Origin: Methylococcaceae bacterium
GTDB taxonomy: Bacteria > Pseudomonadota > Gammaproteobacteria > Methylococcales > Methylomonadaceae
DNA length: 64,000 bases
Assembly (NCBI GenBank): GCA_013140705.1
Contig: JABFSH010000020.1
Span: forward strand, 124,001-188,000
Reading direction: 5' to 3'
The position numbers and the translations under genes are program-made. The number at the start of each line of letters is the position of its first letter. The stretch's first letter is position 1. The notes under the pieces are model-generated. The model saw nothing but the letters and a program-made list of their open reading frames with translations, was not told the DNA's origin and made no database searches. Shown piece after piece: positions 8,421-17,783 of the stretch.

Positions 8421-10833
8421 ACTTGCCAAGACGCGATTCAGTATCAAGGATGAGCTGGGTTGTTTTGAGTACCGTATCAGGATTCAAACTTATTGAATCT
8501 ATGCCGATTTTAACTAAAAACTCGGCCATTTCCGGATAATCCGACGGCGCTTGCCCACAAAGACCTATATGCCGTCCATTCCGCCGGGCGCCTTCAACAG
8601 CTAAGCGGATAATTTCCTTAACGCCGGGATCGCGTTCGTCAAAAGCTTCGGCGACGATGGAGGAATCTCTGTCAACGCCCAGTGTCAGTTGCGTCAGATC
8701 GTTTGATCCGATTGAAAATCCGTCAAAAAACTGTGAGAAAGCATCAATCTGAATGACATTATTCGGAATTTCGCACATCACATAAATTTTCAGGTTATTT
8801 ACGCCTTGTTTTAAACCCAGCGTTGCCATATATTCCAGCACACGCTGCGCCTCCTGGATGCGACGGCAAAACGGTATCATCAGAATGACGTTGGTCAGTC
8901 CCATGGTGTCGCGGACTTGCTTCATCGCTGCACATTCGAGCGCAAAACCTTCGGCATAGGCAGGATGCGTATAACGGGACGCGCCGCGAAAACCAATCAT
9001 CGGATTGGCTTCTTCGAATTCAAACCAGCGACCGCCCAACAACGTCGCATATTCATTGGTTTTAAAATCGGACATTCTGACGATGACAGGCTTGGGGTAG
9101 AATGCGGCAGCGATGGTTCCAACGCCTTCTGACAAGCGCTGAATAAAGAAATCGGCACCAGTGGCGTAGTTTTGCATGAGCTGACGGAGCTGTTTGGCCT
9201 CGCCTTCATCCTGTACCCGCTCAGTGTGAATCAAGGCCATGGGGTGGGCTTTGATAGTTTCGGTGATAATAAATTCCATGCGCGCCAACCCCACGCCTTC
9301 ATTGGGCAAAAAGCTGGTTTTAAAGGCCAGCTCAGGATTGCCGATATTGATCATGATGTTGGTAAGTGGGCGTTTCAGGCCGGATAAATCAATGTTTTCG
9401 ACGTCGAAATCCAGTTTGCCGGAATATACCTTGCCCACATCACCTTCCGCGCACGAGACGGTAATTGGCGAATAGTCTTTGATTTTTGTCGTTGCATTGC
9501 CGCAGCCGATAACAGCAGGAACGCCCAGTTCACGCGCAATGATGGCGGCGTGGCAGGTGCGCCCGCCCCGGTTAGTGATAATGGCAGCTGCCATCTTCAT
9601 CACAGGTTCCCAATCAGGCGTCGTCATGTCCGCTACCAGGACATCGCCGGGTTTAAAGTGGCTGAGCTGTTCGACATGCTCAATAATTCTGGCGTTTCCA
9701 GTGGCAATCTTGCTACCTACTGCATGGCCGGTAACCATAGGGATTCGATGAGAGGCTTGCAAATGGTATTGTTCCAGGATCATTCCCCGCATTTGCGACA
9801 CCACTGTTTCCGGGCGCGCCTGAACGATATACAACTGGCCGTCGATGCCGTCTTTGGCCCATTCCATGTCCATCGGCTTTGCTTGTCCGGCCTTAGTGCT
9901 GTAATGCATTTCTATTTTGATGGCATAATCGGCCAGTGTCAGGACATCCTGATCATTAATACAAAAATGGTTGCGCTCTTCGGTCGAAGTAACGATATTG
10001 CGTGTCGCTTCTCGCGTGCTGCCATCGCTGTAAATCATTTTAATTTTTTTAGCGCCCAGTGTGCGTCTCAAGACGCTTCGATAGCTTTGAGCAAAGGTGG
10101 GCTTGTGGACATAAAACTCATCCGGATCGACGGCACCCTGGACAATATTTTCGCCCAAGCCGTATGCCCCGGTTATGAAAACCACATCGGTGAATCCAGA
10201 TTCGGTATCCAGCGAGAACATGACACCACTGGCAGCCAAATCGGAGCGCACCATTTTCATGATGCCAATCGATAAGGCCAGTTTAAAATGGTCAAAGCCC
10301 TGGTCAATCCGGTAATGAATGGCGCGATCCGTGAACAAGCTGGCAAAGCAGCGTTTACAGGCTTCAAGTAAGGCCTGGCCGCCCCGAACATTTAAATAGG
10401 TGTCCTGTTGTCCTGCGAAACTGGCGGTCGGCAAGTCTTCGGCGGTAGCGGAACTGCGCACGGCCACGCTTAAATCATCGCCGTACTGTTGCCGCAATGT
10501 GGTAAAAGCGTCTTGAATTTGACGTTCAAGGTCTTTGGGCAAGGGAGCTGCGTAAATAATGTCACGTGCCTTGCGCGCGCGTTTTGCCAAATCTTCAACA
10601 TCATCGGGATCAAGATCGTCCAAGGCTTCATGCAAGGGTTCCCAGGCGTTCGCCTGATCCAGCAGATATCGATAAGCTTCCGCCGTAACCGCAAAGCCAT
10701 TGGGTACATTAATGCCTTGCCCGGCCAATTCGCGGTACATTTCGCCAAGTGATGCATTTTTACCTCCAACAAGGGGTACATCATCAATGGTTAATTCATT
10801 AAACCAGCGGATATATTGGTTTGAGTGCGACAT
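8419..10833 (-). CDS. ppsA: Phosphoenolpyruvate synthase
   Basis: An 804-residue PEP synthase that converts pyruvate and ATP to PEP, AMP and phosphate, a gluconeogenic step. It shows the N-terminal ATP-binding domain (VGGKNASLGEM at about residues 21-31), the phospho-histidine domain with GGRTCHAAIIARELGVPAV (the histidine is at about residue 424), and the C-terminal PEP-utilising barrel with GSNDLTQLTLGVDRDS and GLCGQAPSD. Length is normal. The upstream intergenic region carries a cluster of DnaA boxes, described separately. Confidence 0.96.
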   Translation of the reverse strand: MSHSNQYIRWFNELTIDDVPLVGGKNASLGEMYRELAGQGINVPNGFAVTAEAYRYLLDQANAWEPLHEALDDLDPDDVEDLAKRARKARDIIYAAPLPKDLERQIQDAFTTLRQQYGDDLSVAVRSSATAEDLPTASFAGQQDTYLNVRGGQALLEACKRCFASLFTDRAIHYRIDQGFDHFKLALSIGIMKMVRSDLAASGVMFSLDTESGFTDVVFITGAYGLGENIVQGAVDPDEFYVHKPTFAQSYRSVLRRTLGAKKIKMIYSDGSTREATRNIVTSTEERNHFCINDQDVLTLADYAIKIEMHYSTKAGQAKPMDMEWAKDGIDGQLYIVQARPETVVSQMRGMILEQYHLQASHRIPMVTGHAVGSKIATGNARIIEHVEQLSHFKPGDVLVADMTTPDWEPVMKMAAAIITNRGGRTCHAAIIARELGVPAVIGCGNATTKIKDYSPITVSCAEGDVGKVYSGKLDFDVENIDLSGLKRPLTNIMINIGNPELAFKTSFLPNEGVGLARMEFIITETIKAHPMALIHTERVQDEGEAKQLRQLMQNYATGADFFIQRLSEGVGTIAAAFYPKPVIVRMSDFKTNEYATLLGGRWFEFEEANPMIGFRGASRYTHPAYAEGFALECAAMKQVRDTMGLTNVILMIPFCRRIQEAQRVLEYMATLGLKQGVNNLKIYVMCEIPNNVIQIDAFSQFFDGFSIGSNDLTQLTLGVDRDSSIVAEAFDERDPGVKEIIRLAVEGARRNGRHIGLCGQAPSDYPEMAEFLVKIGIDSISLNPDTVLKTTQLILDTESRLGK

Positions 10834-10937
10834 TTATGTTCCTCATCTGAGTTTATGCATCGACGATTCGATTGCTCAAAAAGTTGGATATTATCGCTAC
10901 ATTTAAAGTTCAACCAAACAATTAAGCACTTAGCGAG

Positions 10938-10972
10938 TTATGCACAAAATCTGTGGATAACTTTGTGCATAA
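10938..10972. promoter_or_regulatory. Cluster of three consensus DnaA boxes
   Basis: Three exact matches to TTATNCACA lie within 35 bases: TTATGCACA (10938-10946, plus strand), and TGTGGATAA (10952-10960) and TGTGCATAA (10964-10972), both read on the minus strand. The first and third also form an inverted repeat. A strongly A/T-rich stretch follows at about 11020-11070. The cluster sits about 105 bases upstream of ppsA. Without dnaA or other origin-linked genes nearby, it is more likely a DnaA-titration or regulatory site than the origin. The rest of the gap from 10834 to 11205 shows nothing else I recognise. Confidence 0.6.
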
Positions 10973-11205
10973 GGCATTTATAATGCCGACGAAGACCGAT
11001 CCTATCAGGTGCGGAGTTAAATTGTAGTATTTTTATACTTTATAAAAATAATTATAATCATCAATGTCTTATGTGTTTAGTGAATTACTTTGCAAGGCAT
11101 GGCTCAAATTCAAATTGCTTTTCTTGCATTTAAAGTTAATCTGTGTGTAAGCGGCCATCGTAAATCCTTGGGGCGTCATTATTTTCGTTCGATAGTGACA
11201 CATTT

Positions 11206-11739
11206 TTGTTCCATATCAGCAGCGTTTTAAAAACTACCATGCCAGTATTCATTGTCCTTAGTCTTTGCTTGAGTTATTTGGTGGAAACAGCCAATCCTTT
11301 TCAAAGCTTATTTATATCGCCTTTAGTGGTATATGCCGGTTCTGCGTGCGCTGTGGCTAGCATGGCAGGGATATTCGTTAAAAGATTTCAGGAGAATCTT
11401 TGGTATGACATTTTTTTTAGTAGTACTTTGCTAACGTGGTTTGCTGCCTGGAAACCGCTTTTTAGTGAAGATTCACCGATGTTTTTTTTCTTCCCGCTTT
11501 ATTTTGCGTTGGCAACAGCATTTGTATGGTTAATCGTCATCGGGGGAAGGCAGCAAATTGATCGTCAAACCTATGATTACATGCGGGCTTTTGTCGAAAA
11601 AAGCGGTATCGAGCCCTGGATGTTGATGGTGCTGGTCATGGGTAGCCTGGAATTGCATCAACATTTCATGTTATTTCCTGTCTTGATGACTCTGCTACTG
11701 ATTCGATTTACGTTATCCGGTTGTATACAACCGCGTTGA
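11206..11739 (+). CDS. Uncharacterised multi-pass membrane protein
   Basis: A 177-residue hydrophobic protein that I do not recognise. About five hydrophobic segments can be seen (roughly residues 10-28, 36-58, 68-86, 92-112 and 140-170). No catalytic motif stands out. The start is uncertain: the longest frame begins with TTG at 11206, while an ATG at 11239 would give 166 residues, and neither has a convincing ribosome-binding site. It has no clear operon partners: ppsA lies divergently upstream and an IS3 relic lies downstream. The last codons overlap a perfect 14-base palindrome. Confidence 0.55.
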   Translation: MFHISSVLKTTMPVFIVLSLCLSYLVETANPFQSLFISPLVVYAGSACAVASMAGIFVKRFQENLWYDIFFSSTLLTWFAAWKPLFSEDSPMFFFFPLYFALATAFVWLIVIGGRQQIDRQTYDYMRAFVEKSGIEPWMLMVLVMGSLELHQHFMLFPVLMTLLLIRFTLSGCIQPR

Positions 11740-11742
11740 GTG

Positions 11743-11826
11743 TAATCCCAATCCCAATAAATTCGCATACTATCCCTTCTCCAGCGGGAGTAGGTTGGTT
11801 GAGGGGATAGCAGCTTATTGGGATTA
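11743..11826. repeat. Imperfect long hairpin downstream of the membrane protein
   Basis: TAATCCCAAT with a second ATCCCAATAA (11743-11760) is mirrored by TTATTGGGATTA (11815-11826), and inside these CTATCCC (11770-11776) pairs with GGGATAG (11804-11810). This could be an insertion-element end or a terminator-like structure without a T-tract. The remaining bases to 11954 show nothing further. Confidence 0.4.
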
Positions 11827-11954
11827 GTACAATTAAGCCCCATCAACAACGATTCGTATATCGCTATGAACTGGCGCCTTAGAACACCACTCAGAATCAA
11901 TTGATGAGTCATCTTCTTTTCGGGCGCGGCTTGGCAGCAGCCACTGCAGCTTGA

Positions 11955-12080
11955 GCTTCAATCCGTTAGCAGAATATCTTCGTTTGCGGTTATAAAACCT
12001 TCAATATATCAAACCAGCCTGTTTGGTTTCTTCCCGAGTGTGATTGCGTTGATGATTAACTCACCTTTCTCTTCGTCCCC
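11955..12080 (-). pseudogene. IS3-family transposase (OrfB) C-terminal relic
   Basis: Translation of the minus strand gives REETKQAGLIY, a stop, then RFYNRKRRYSANG. This corresponds to the C-terminal end of IS3-family OrfB proteins, where a tyrosine-isoleucine-glutamate step is followed by FYNRKRRHS. One stop and at least one frame change occur within 40 codons, and no upstream catalytic region is left. It is a small decayed fragment. The rest of the gap to 12260 holds no other recognisable feature. Confidence 0.6.
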
Positions 12081-12260
12081 CACGATCTCTGACTAGTTGC
12101 GCTGTAAATTTATCCGACACGTTTGCCAGTCTGGCTGACGCTAAATCCGGCTGTTCAGGTATTTAGAAAATTCCATCTTTTGAACATTTTAATGAAGTCC
12201 AGTTTAATGTAGCCCTATCAATTTCATTAAAATGCAGCTACCAGGTTTTGAACTATATTT

Positions 12261-14471
12261 ATGTCTACCAATGTCGGTTTACTAGCAAAACCTAGTGAGC
12301 TGAATTCAAACTTTTCGCAGACCCTAATGTGGGTTATTGAAATATTCGATGTCTATTTTTACATGAGAAATCAATTAATAAACTTGTTCGAAATTATCAT
12401 GGCCTTGGTTATCTGGGGCAGTTTAATGCTGATGTCGGATTTAACATTCGCTGAACAAGTTACTTCCGATAGCTGGCGAGTTTCACCGCGTCTGGCGAAA
12501 ATAGCAAACCCTGTAGCTGCCGACCTGTCCTCTTCGACTACAGGTAAAAATCTATATCTTCGTGAGTGTCAGCAATGTCATGGAGAGACCGGTAAAGGTG
12601 ATGGAGCGATCGCGGCTTTCTTAGGTAAAAAAGTTGCAAATTTAACGAGCACTGAAGTTTTAAGACAGACTGATGGGGCGATTTTCAATAAGATTAGAAC
12701 GGGCAGAATGCCTATGCCTGGTTTTAAAAATTCCTTATCAAAGGATGAAATTTGGCATTTGATTAATTTCATGCGTTCCGAGTTTGGGTCTGCCGATGCC
12801 TTAGCGCATGTCAGTTCGAAATCGATCAATAACTCAGCCTATTTATCTGGAGATAAAGCGCACGAAGTCCTGTTTAAAAAGTCCGAATTTCCATCCGCGC
12901 AAGAATGTGGTGGCTGTCATCTACAAATTTATCGTGAATGGTCGGTGTCCCGTCATGCGTTCGCTCAGATCAGCCCCACTTTTTTGGCCTATCAAGCGAC
13001 CTTGGTGAAATTGACACAAGGTACCTTAGGCGATTTCTGCGAGCGATGTCACACTGAAGTGGGCATGTTTACCGGCGAGCCCATTCTTGCCGGCAATAGT
13101 TCTCGTGCCAAGGTAGCCTTGGAAGGTATTACCTGCGTTGTCTGTCATCGTGTGCCTGAAGCCTATGGCAAAATCACGGGCCGCTTGCCGCTTGAACCGG
13201 GTGATATCCATAACCCCATTTACGGGCCCAGGAAAGGTGACGAGTTGCAGCATGTGCTCGATACGCATGCGGACAACCCGCCCAAAACGCATCGTGAAGC
13301 CCGTCTTCTTGAACAAGTGTCTCAACCAGGTTTTTGTGCGCGCTGCCATGATGTTCGTTTAGTAAACGGCGTCCGGTTTGAAGATCTTTTTAGCGAATAC
13401 AAGCAAACCCCGGCGGCTAAAAAAGGCGTCACATGCCAAGGCTGCCATATGGGGCCGACGCAGGGTGTTGACTCAGACTATCCACTGGCATCGGCTGCGA
13501 TTGTTCGAGGCACCCCCACTCGGCCAGCACGACGCACCAATCATATGTTTCCCGGGCCTGACAGTTCCATTGTCCATCCCGGCATCTTTCCGATTAACCC
13601 CGAGGCGCAGGAATTCGCAAGGCCGGAGGAATGGCTGAGCTTTGATGTTGAAGCTGGATGGGGTACCGACACATTTGAAAATAACGTTTCGAAAGATGCA
13701 AAGTTTCCGGGTATTTGGGCGGATCCGGATGAACGTAAAACCGCACGCGAAATCATCGAACAGCAATTGACGTTGTTGGCTGAGAATAGAGCAGAGGCGA
13801 CTACCCTTATGCGTAACGGTTACGGTCTTGGCGCAGTCAATATTGTTGAAAAAGAACATGGACTCAAATTCGATATTGAGGTGAAAAATCTAACGGATGG
13901 GCACAGCGTACCCTCCGGCTTGATCGCAGAACGTAATGTTTTTTTGCAAGTGTCTGTCACGGATGCCGATGGTACGATCATGTTCCGCTCCGGTGATCTT
14001 GATCCCAATGGCGATGTTCGCGATACCCATTCGTTGTATGTCCACAATGGCAGCTTACCGAAGGACGATCAACTATTTAATCTGCGTTCACCGATTTTGT
14101 CCGGAACACTCCATGGCGGTGATCGTGAACAGGTGTTGCCAGCTAATTATTCTTTAAGTCCACTAATTTTTATGCGGCCTTCGGACACGCCATCGCTCTT
14201 GTTTGGCGGTATCCGTGACCTGCGGCTGCAAAAGAAAAGCATCGAAGCGCTGGGTAAGCGCTGGGCCAGTTATCAGGTTGAACCTGAAGCCCTTACCGGT
14301 CGAACACCTTACCATGTAAACGTTAAGCTCGTGGCTGGTCAACTTCCGCCACATTTAATCAATGCCATTTCCGGAGTAGGTTTTGAATACGGACTCAGTG
14401 CGCGCGCTATTGGCGATAAGCTGGTTGAACTTTACCGTGTCCTTTGGGAAAAACAAGTTGTTATCAAATAA
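12261..14471 (+). CDS. Periplasmic hexaheme c-type cytochrome
   Basis: A 736-residue protein with six CxxCH heme-binding motifs, at about residues 103, 216, 260, 292, 359 and 392. The first lies in a monoheme cytochrome c domain (CQQCHGETGKGDGAIA). The other five form a cytochrome c554-like multiheme region starting ECGGCHLQIYREWSVSRHA. The C-terminal 300 residues are heme-free and look beta-rich. A signal peptide can be seen only from the internal ATG at 12363 (MRNQLINLFE... to FAEQ), so the true start may be there rather than at 12261; neither has a clear ribosome-binding site. It overlaps a beta-barrel gene and precedes an inner-membrane heme protein. This suggests a trans-envelope electron route, which is inference. 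Confidence 0.85.
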   Translation: MSTNVGLLAKPSELNSNFSQTLMWVIEIFDVYFYMRNQLINLFEIIMALVIWGSLMLMSDLTFAEQVTSDSWRVSPRLAKIANPVAADLSSSTTGKNLYLRECQQCHGETGKGDGAIAAFLGKKVANLTSTEVLRQTDGAIFNKIRTGRMPMPGFKNSLSKDEIWHLINFMRSEFGSADALAHVSSKSINNSAYLSGDKAHEVLFKKSEFPSAQECGGCHLQIYREWSVSRHAFAQISPTFLAYQATLVKLTQGTLGDFCERCHTEVGMFTGEPILAGNSSRAKVALEGITCVVCHRVPEAYGKITGRLPLEPGDIHNPIYGPRKGDELQHVLDTHADNPPKTHREARLLEQVSQPGFCARCHDVRLVNGVRFEDLFSEYKQTPAAKKGVTCQGCHMGPTQGVDSDYPLASAAIVRGTPTRPARRTNHMFPGPDSSIVHPGIFPINPEAQEFARPEEWLSFDVEAGWGTDTFENNVSKDAKFPGIWADPDERKTAREIIEQQLTLLAENRAEATTLMRNGYGLGAVNIVEKEHGLKFDIEVKNLTDGHSVPSGLIAERNVFLQVSVTDADGTIMFRSGDLDPNGDVRDTHSLYVHNGSLPKDDQLFNLRSPILSGTLHGGDREQVLPANYSLSPLIFMRPSDTPSLLFGGIRDLRLQKKSIEALGKRWASYQVEPEALTGRTPYHVNVKLVAGQLPPHLINAISGVGFEYGLSARAIGDKLVELYRVLWEKQVVIK

Positions 14472-15984
14472 AACATCATCGAGTCGGTATTTTAGGTGGC
14501 TGCTTTGGATTGCCATGGGTTCGATCCTGGGTAGTCCTTGCTTGTTAGCCCAAGAGCATCCGCAAAACAGCAAATCGTCCAGTCAGTCGAATACCCATAA
14601 TCAAGCAGAAAAAAAAGCCATTCCCGAAGGTCGTGCTGCCCTTGAATTCTATCAGGACAAAGCGCTAATGGGAAAAGACGCGTGGCGCCTATCAGATACG
14701 GTTCTGAAATATCCGGTCGACCCTGTAGAACGGCTGCGACCGCTCTTTGAGCTTGGCGACCCATTTCTAGGTAACGGGCCAATCAGGCCAGGCATAAAAA
14801 CGCCCACCGGCCAAATGCTCCAACCCTGGTTTTTATTATTCGGCAGCTTCAGGAGCGCATTGCAAAGTTTCGAACAAGATAATCGGCAGTCCGCTGAATG
14901 GAGCAACCGCCTCGATCTACACGGTAACTTGAATCTTTCCGGAACCGAGCGAGTGCTGTTCTCGATGCGGCCGCTTGATAGTCAGTCAGGAAACACTACC
15001 GGCTATAATTTTGAACCCGCCAATAGTGACGGATGGCAGGAAGACTTCAATGCCAGGCTGACCCAGCTCTATTTTGAAGGCGATTTAGGCGAAATATTTC
15101 CAGGATTGGATCCGACCGATTCCCATACCTATGATGTGGGGTTTTCCATTGGTCGACAACGCCTACAGCTCCAGGATGGCTTACTCTTGAATGATATCAT
15201 TGATATGGTCGGCATTACCCGTAACTCGCTGGTGTTTGATGGGATATCAAATCTACGGATAACGGGTCTTTATGGTTGGAACCATATCAATCGTGGCAAC
15301 AATGATCTAGCCCACAACACGAATTTTCATTCTGCCGACCTGTTTGGCCTATTGACTGAAGCAGATACCGCCTGGAATAACACACTCTCCCTGGATTTTC
15401 TGTATATGCGGGAAAATCGCGATGATAGTGCCTGGTATGTTGGCGCTGGATCAACCCAACGCTTTGGCTGGCTGAACAGCACCTTTCGGATTAACGCTTC
15501 CATTCCAGAGCATAAGGAGTCGCAAACTGTGGGCCGCGGCGTGCTCTTACTGTCTCAATTGTCGAGCACGCTGCCTCATACCGACAATATCCTCTATTTC
15601 AATACGTTCTGGAACATCGACCGCTTCACATCGTCGGCGCGTGGACCTGATCAGGGAAGTCCTGTTGCCAATCTTGGCATCTTATATGGCCCTGTGGGTA
15701 TGGGTCGCTATGGTGTACCGCTAGGGCAATCGATTGATCATACCCTTGGTACGGCAATCGGTTACCAGATGTTTCTCGATGGCATAAATAGTCAGCTGAT
15801 CTTTGAAGTGGGTGCCCGCACCAGTAGCCAAAGCGGACGAGACGAGAGCGCCATAGGCTTTGGCGCCCGATATCAGCGTGTCTTCGGCAAACGCCATGTA
15901 TTGCGTTTGGATGCGTCTGTCGCCGAGCGAGAAAAAGAAGAGATATCTTACGGATTACGAACAGAGTGGATGGTTAAGTTTTGA
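14458..15984 (+). CDS. Outer-membrane beta-barrel protein (alginate-export/porin-like)
   Basis: About 508 residues from a TTG at 14458. That start is preceded by GGGA at 8 bases and directly gives a signal peptide ending CLLAQ; a longer frame from ATG 14383 would overlap the cytochrome gene by 89 bases and hide the signal. The mature part is rich in alternating aromatic and polar residues, has WFLLFGSFRSALQSFEQ and DLGEIFPGLDP segments resembling the alginate-export porin fold, and ends in phenylalanine (EWMVKF), as expected for BAM-inserted barrels. It overlaps the hexaheme cytochrome gene by 14 bases. The pairing is like a porin-cytochrome conduit, but MtrB-type similarity is not evident to me. 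Confidence 0.75.
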   Translation: MLSNKTSSSRYFRWLLWIAMGSILGSPCLLAQEHPQNSKSSSQSNTHNQAEKKAIPEGRAALEFYQDKALMGKDAWRLSDTVLKYPVDPVERLRPLFELGDPFLGNGPIRPGIKTPTGQMLQPWFLLFGSFRSALQSFEQDNRQSAEWSNRLDLHGNLNLSGTERVLFSMRPLDSQSGNTTGYNFEPANSDGWQEDFNARLTQLYFEGDLGEIFPGLDPTDSHTYDVGFSIGRQRLQLQDGLLLNDIIDMVGITRNSLVFDGISNLRITGLYGWNHINRGNNDLAHNTNFHSADLFGLLTEADTAWNNTLSLDFLYMRENRDDSAWYVGAGSTQRFGWLNSTFRINASIPEHKESQTVGRGVLLLSQLSSTLPHTDNILYFNTFWNIDRFTSSARGPDQGSPVANLGILYGPVGMGRYGVPLGQSIDHTLGTAIGYQMFLDGINSQLIFEVGARTSSQSGRDESAIGFGARYQRVFGKRHVLRLDASVAEREKEEISYGLRTEWMVKF

Positions 15985-16043
15985 ACTAATTCAACTCTGA
16001 ACCTTCCTTCAATACGCTGCAAAATTCAACCAAGGTAAAAGTC

Positions 16044-16922
16044 ATGGGCGAGTCGAATTACCGTTCTGGAAATGATCGACGTTCTCTATCTGATAAAAGA
16101 ACGAGCGCATATAGGCGTTTTAGAAATCTTTCCATTAGTGAAAAAATTTTAAATACCTGCTTTCTGGTGGCAATAGGCATTGGTTACCTGGTCGCGTTGG
16201 CACATATGTATTCTACACATCAATGGCATGATGGCCGCCCCGGTTTATCTATAGACGATGTGATGATCAACTACCACGGTTCACCTGAACAGACCCGCCT
16301 GGGTTCTGCCATTAAAGGTGTAATGGCAAGTAATTTAAAATACAAAAGCGATCAGGATGTGATCCTGGAATGGATTCAAAATGGCGCGGCGGAACCTGAA
16401 TATAACGATCACATAGCGCCGATTTTGAACCGTGATTGTATTGTGTGTCATTCGCCAGCCGTTAATCCATCATTGCCGAATCTGACCCATTATGCAGGCG
16501 TTACAGAGGTTGCCCATGCCGGAGGCGTATCGTTTCCGTCTTTACTGCGCGTTTCGCATATACACCTGTTCGGCATTGCGTTTGTTTTGTTCTTTATAGG
16601 TAAACTCTTTATTCTTTGTGATATGAATGTTACCGTCAAACGAGTTCTCGTCATGATTCCATTTGCTGCAATGTTAGTGGATATTCTGTCGTGGTTTATT
16701 ACGAAAGATGTTCCTAAATTTGCCTATGTTGTTGTTGCCAGTGGTGCCTTGATGGGCGTTTCCATGGGGTTGCAAATCCTGGTCAGCATTTATCAAATGT
16801 GGTTTTATTCTGGCGATAAAATCTTAATCCCGAATGAAATCAAATTTACAACAAGGTTATCGAAACTCAGACAGAAAGCAATCCTGAATAGATCTTTTGA
16901 AGATACCAGTTTGATTCCTTGA
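16044..16922 (+). CDS. Inner-membrane monoheme c-type cytochrome
   Basis: A 292-residue membrane protein of no family I can name. A charged cytoplasmic start (residues 1-33) is followed by a transmembrane helix (about 36-56). A periplasmic domain then ends in one heme motif, DCIVCH (Cys132, Cys135, His136). Three or four further helices follow (about 165-190, 200-218, 225-255), with histidines in RVSHIHLFG that could bind a second heme. It lies 59 bases downstream of the barrel gene on the same strand. The likely role is to pass electrons from the membrane pool to the hexaheme cytochrome, which is inference from context. Confidence 0.75.
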   Translation: MGESNYRSGNDRRSLSDKRTSAYRRFRNLSISEKILNTCFLVAIGIGYLVALAHMYSTHQWHDGRPGLSIDDVMINYHGSPEQTRLGSAIKGVMASNLKYKSDQDVILEWIQNGAAEPEYNDHIAPILNRDCIVCHSPAVNPSLPNLTHYAGVTEVAHAGGVSFPSLLRVSHIHLFGIAFVLFFIGKLFILCDMNVTVKRVLVMIPFAAMLVDILSWFITKDVPKFAYVVVASGALMGVSMGLQILVSIYQMWFYSGDKILIPNEIKFTTRLSKLRQKAILNRSFEDTSLIP

Positions 16923-17137
16923 AGTAGCTTTTTAGCTGAATACAAAAAATCTGGTAGCTATCCATTACGCTGATAAATGATCTTACAATCTGTGTCATTC
17001 CGGCTTCTGAGGGCATGGCAATAATTTGTTTATGGGTTGAATGGTTGCGAACCATTTCAACATGATAAAACCCTGATCCATAAAAACTGCTGATTCGGAC
17101 TGATGTTTGAAGTCGTTCGAGTTAAGCTTGTCGAAGT

Positions 17138-17344
17138 TCAATTTTTAGAGGCTACCTGTAATGATTGCCTGGCCCGGTCCAAAATATAGCCAATTAGCCC
17201 AATGGTAAAGAATGAGATCATGATTCGGCTGATAAGAAATAGCTGGCGGAATTCTATTGGATTTTTTCGTGTCGCAATTTTTATAAAGGGAACAAGCCAG
17301 GAAGGGCCGTTTAAATTATAAACTTTAATTTGTTGGCTGTTCAT
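17138..17344 (-). CDS. Small single-pass membrane protein
   Basis: A 68-residue protein, MNSQQIKVYN... to ...VASKN, with one hydrophobic helix at about residues 36-56 and basic flanks. A clear GGAG ribosome-binding site lies 8 bases before the ATG, better than most random frames would have. I do not recognise the family. It stands alone between the cytochrome cluster and a truncated transposase. The flanking stretches 16923-17137 and 17345-17783 show no gene I can support. Confidence 0.5.
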   Translation of the reverse strand: MNSQQIKVYNLNGPSWLVPFIKIATRKNPIEFRQLFLISRIMISFFTIGLIGYILDRARQSLQVASKN

Positions 17345-17783
17345 TGTTGATATCTCCAGATAAGTGTTGTCTCGAATAATTAATTCTTATTAATGTTGAC
17401 AGCATAGAGAATGCCAATAATCTTAAGAGCATGATTTCACGAGAAAAATGCGGATGATAGTAAAAACTGATGGTTACCAGGGAAGCATTTTTGTAACTTT
17501 TTTGATACGGAAATGGAGCGAACTCAAGAGAAATATAAAGCGAACTTAGGCGGAATCGAAGTTTCGTGTACAGAGAAGTCAATGTAACAATTGTGATACA
17601 CGCGACGGAGAGCTTGAGAGACGTGGGCTGTAGTTAGATTCCATGGTGCCTGCGTATTCTGATTAATTTGAGGGTAATGGGTTAGAACAGTATTTTCCAA
17701 TCCAGACATGAGCCTGAGTGAGGGGTGTTTATGAGAAATGACTTAAGCGGTGCTTTGTTGGGATTTATTGATTAATTGAACAT

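Noticed and set aside
10938-11070. Chromosome origin (oriC)
   Set aside because: DnaA boxes and A/T-rich DNA are present, but only three boxes and no origin-linked genes; kept as a DnaA site of unknown role.
11206-11238. Extended N-terminus of the membrane protein from TTG 11206
   Set aside because: Not excluded, but no ribosome-binding site supports it over ATG 11239; the span is given with the longer form and the doubt stated.
17110-17145. AGCTTGTCGAAGTTC as a REP element
   Set aside because: Only one arm is present and no second copy can be paired nearby.
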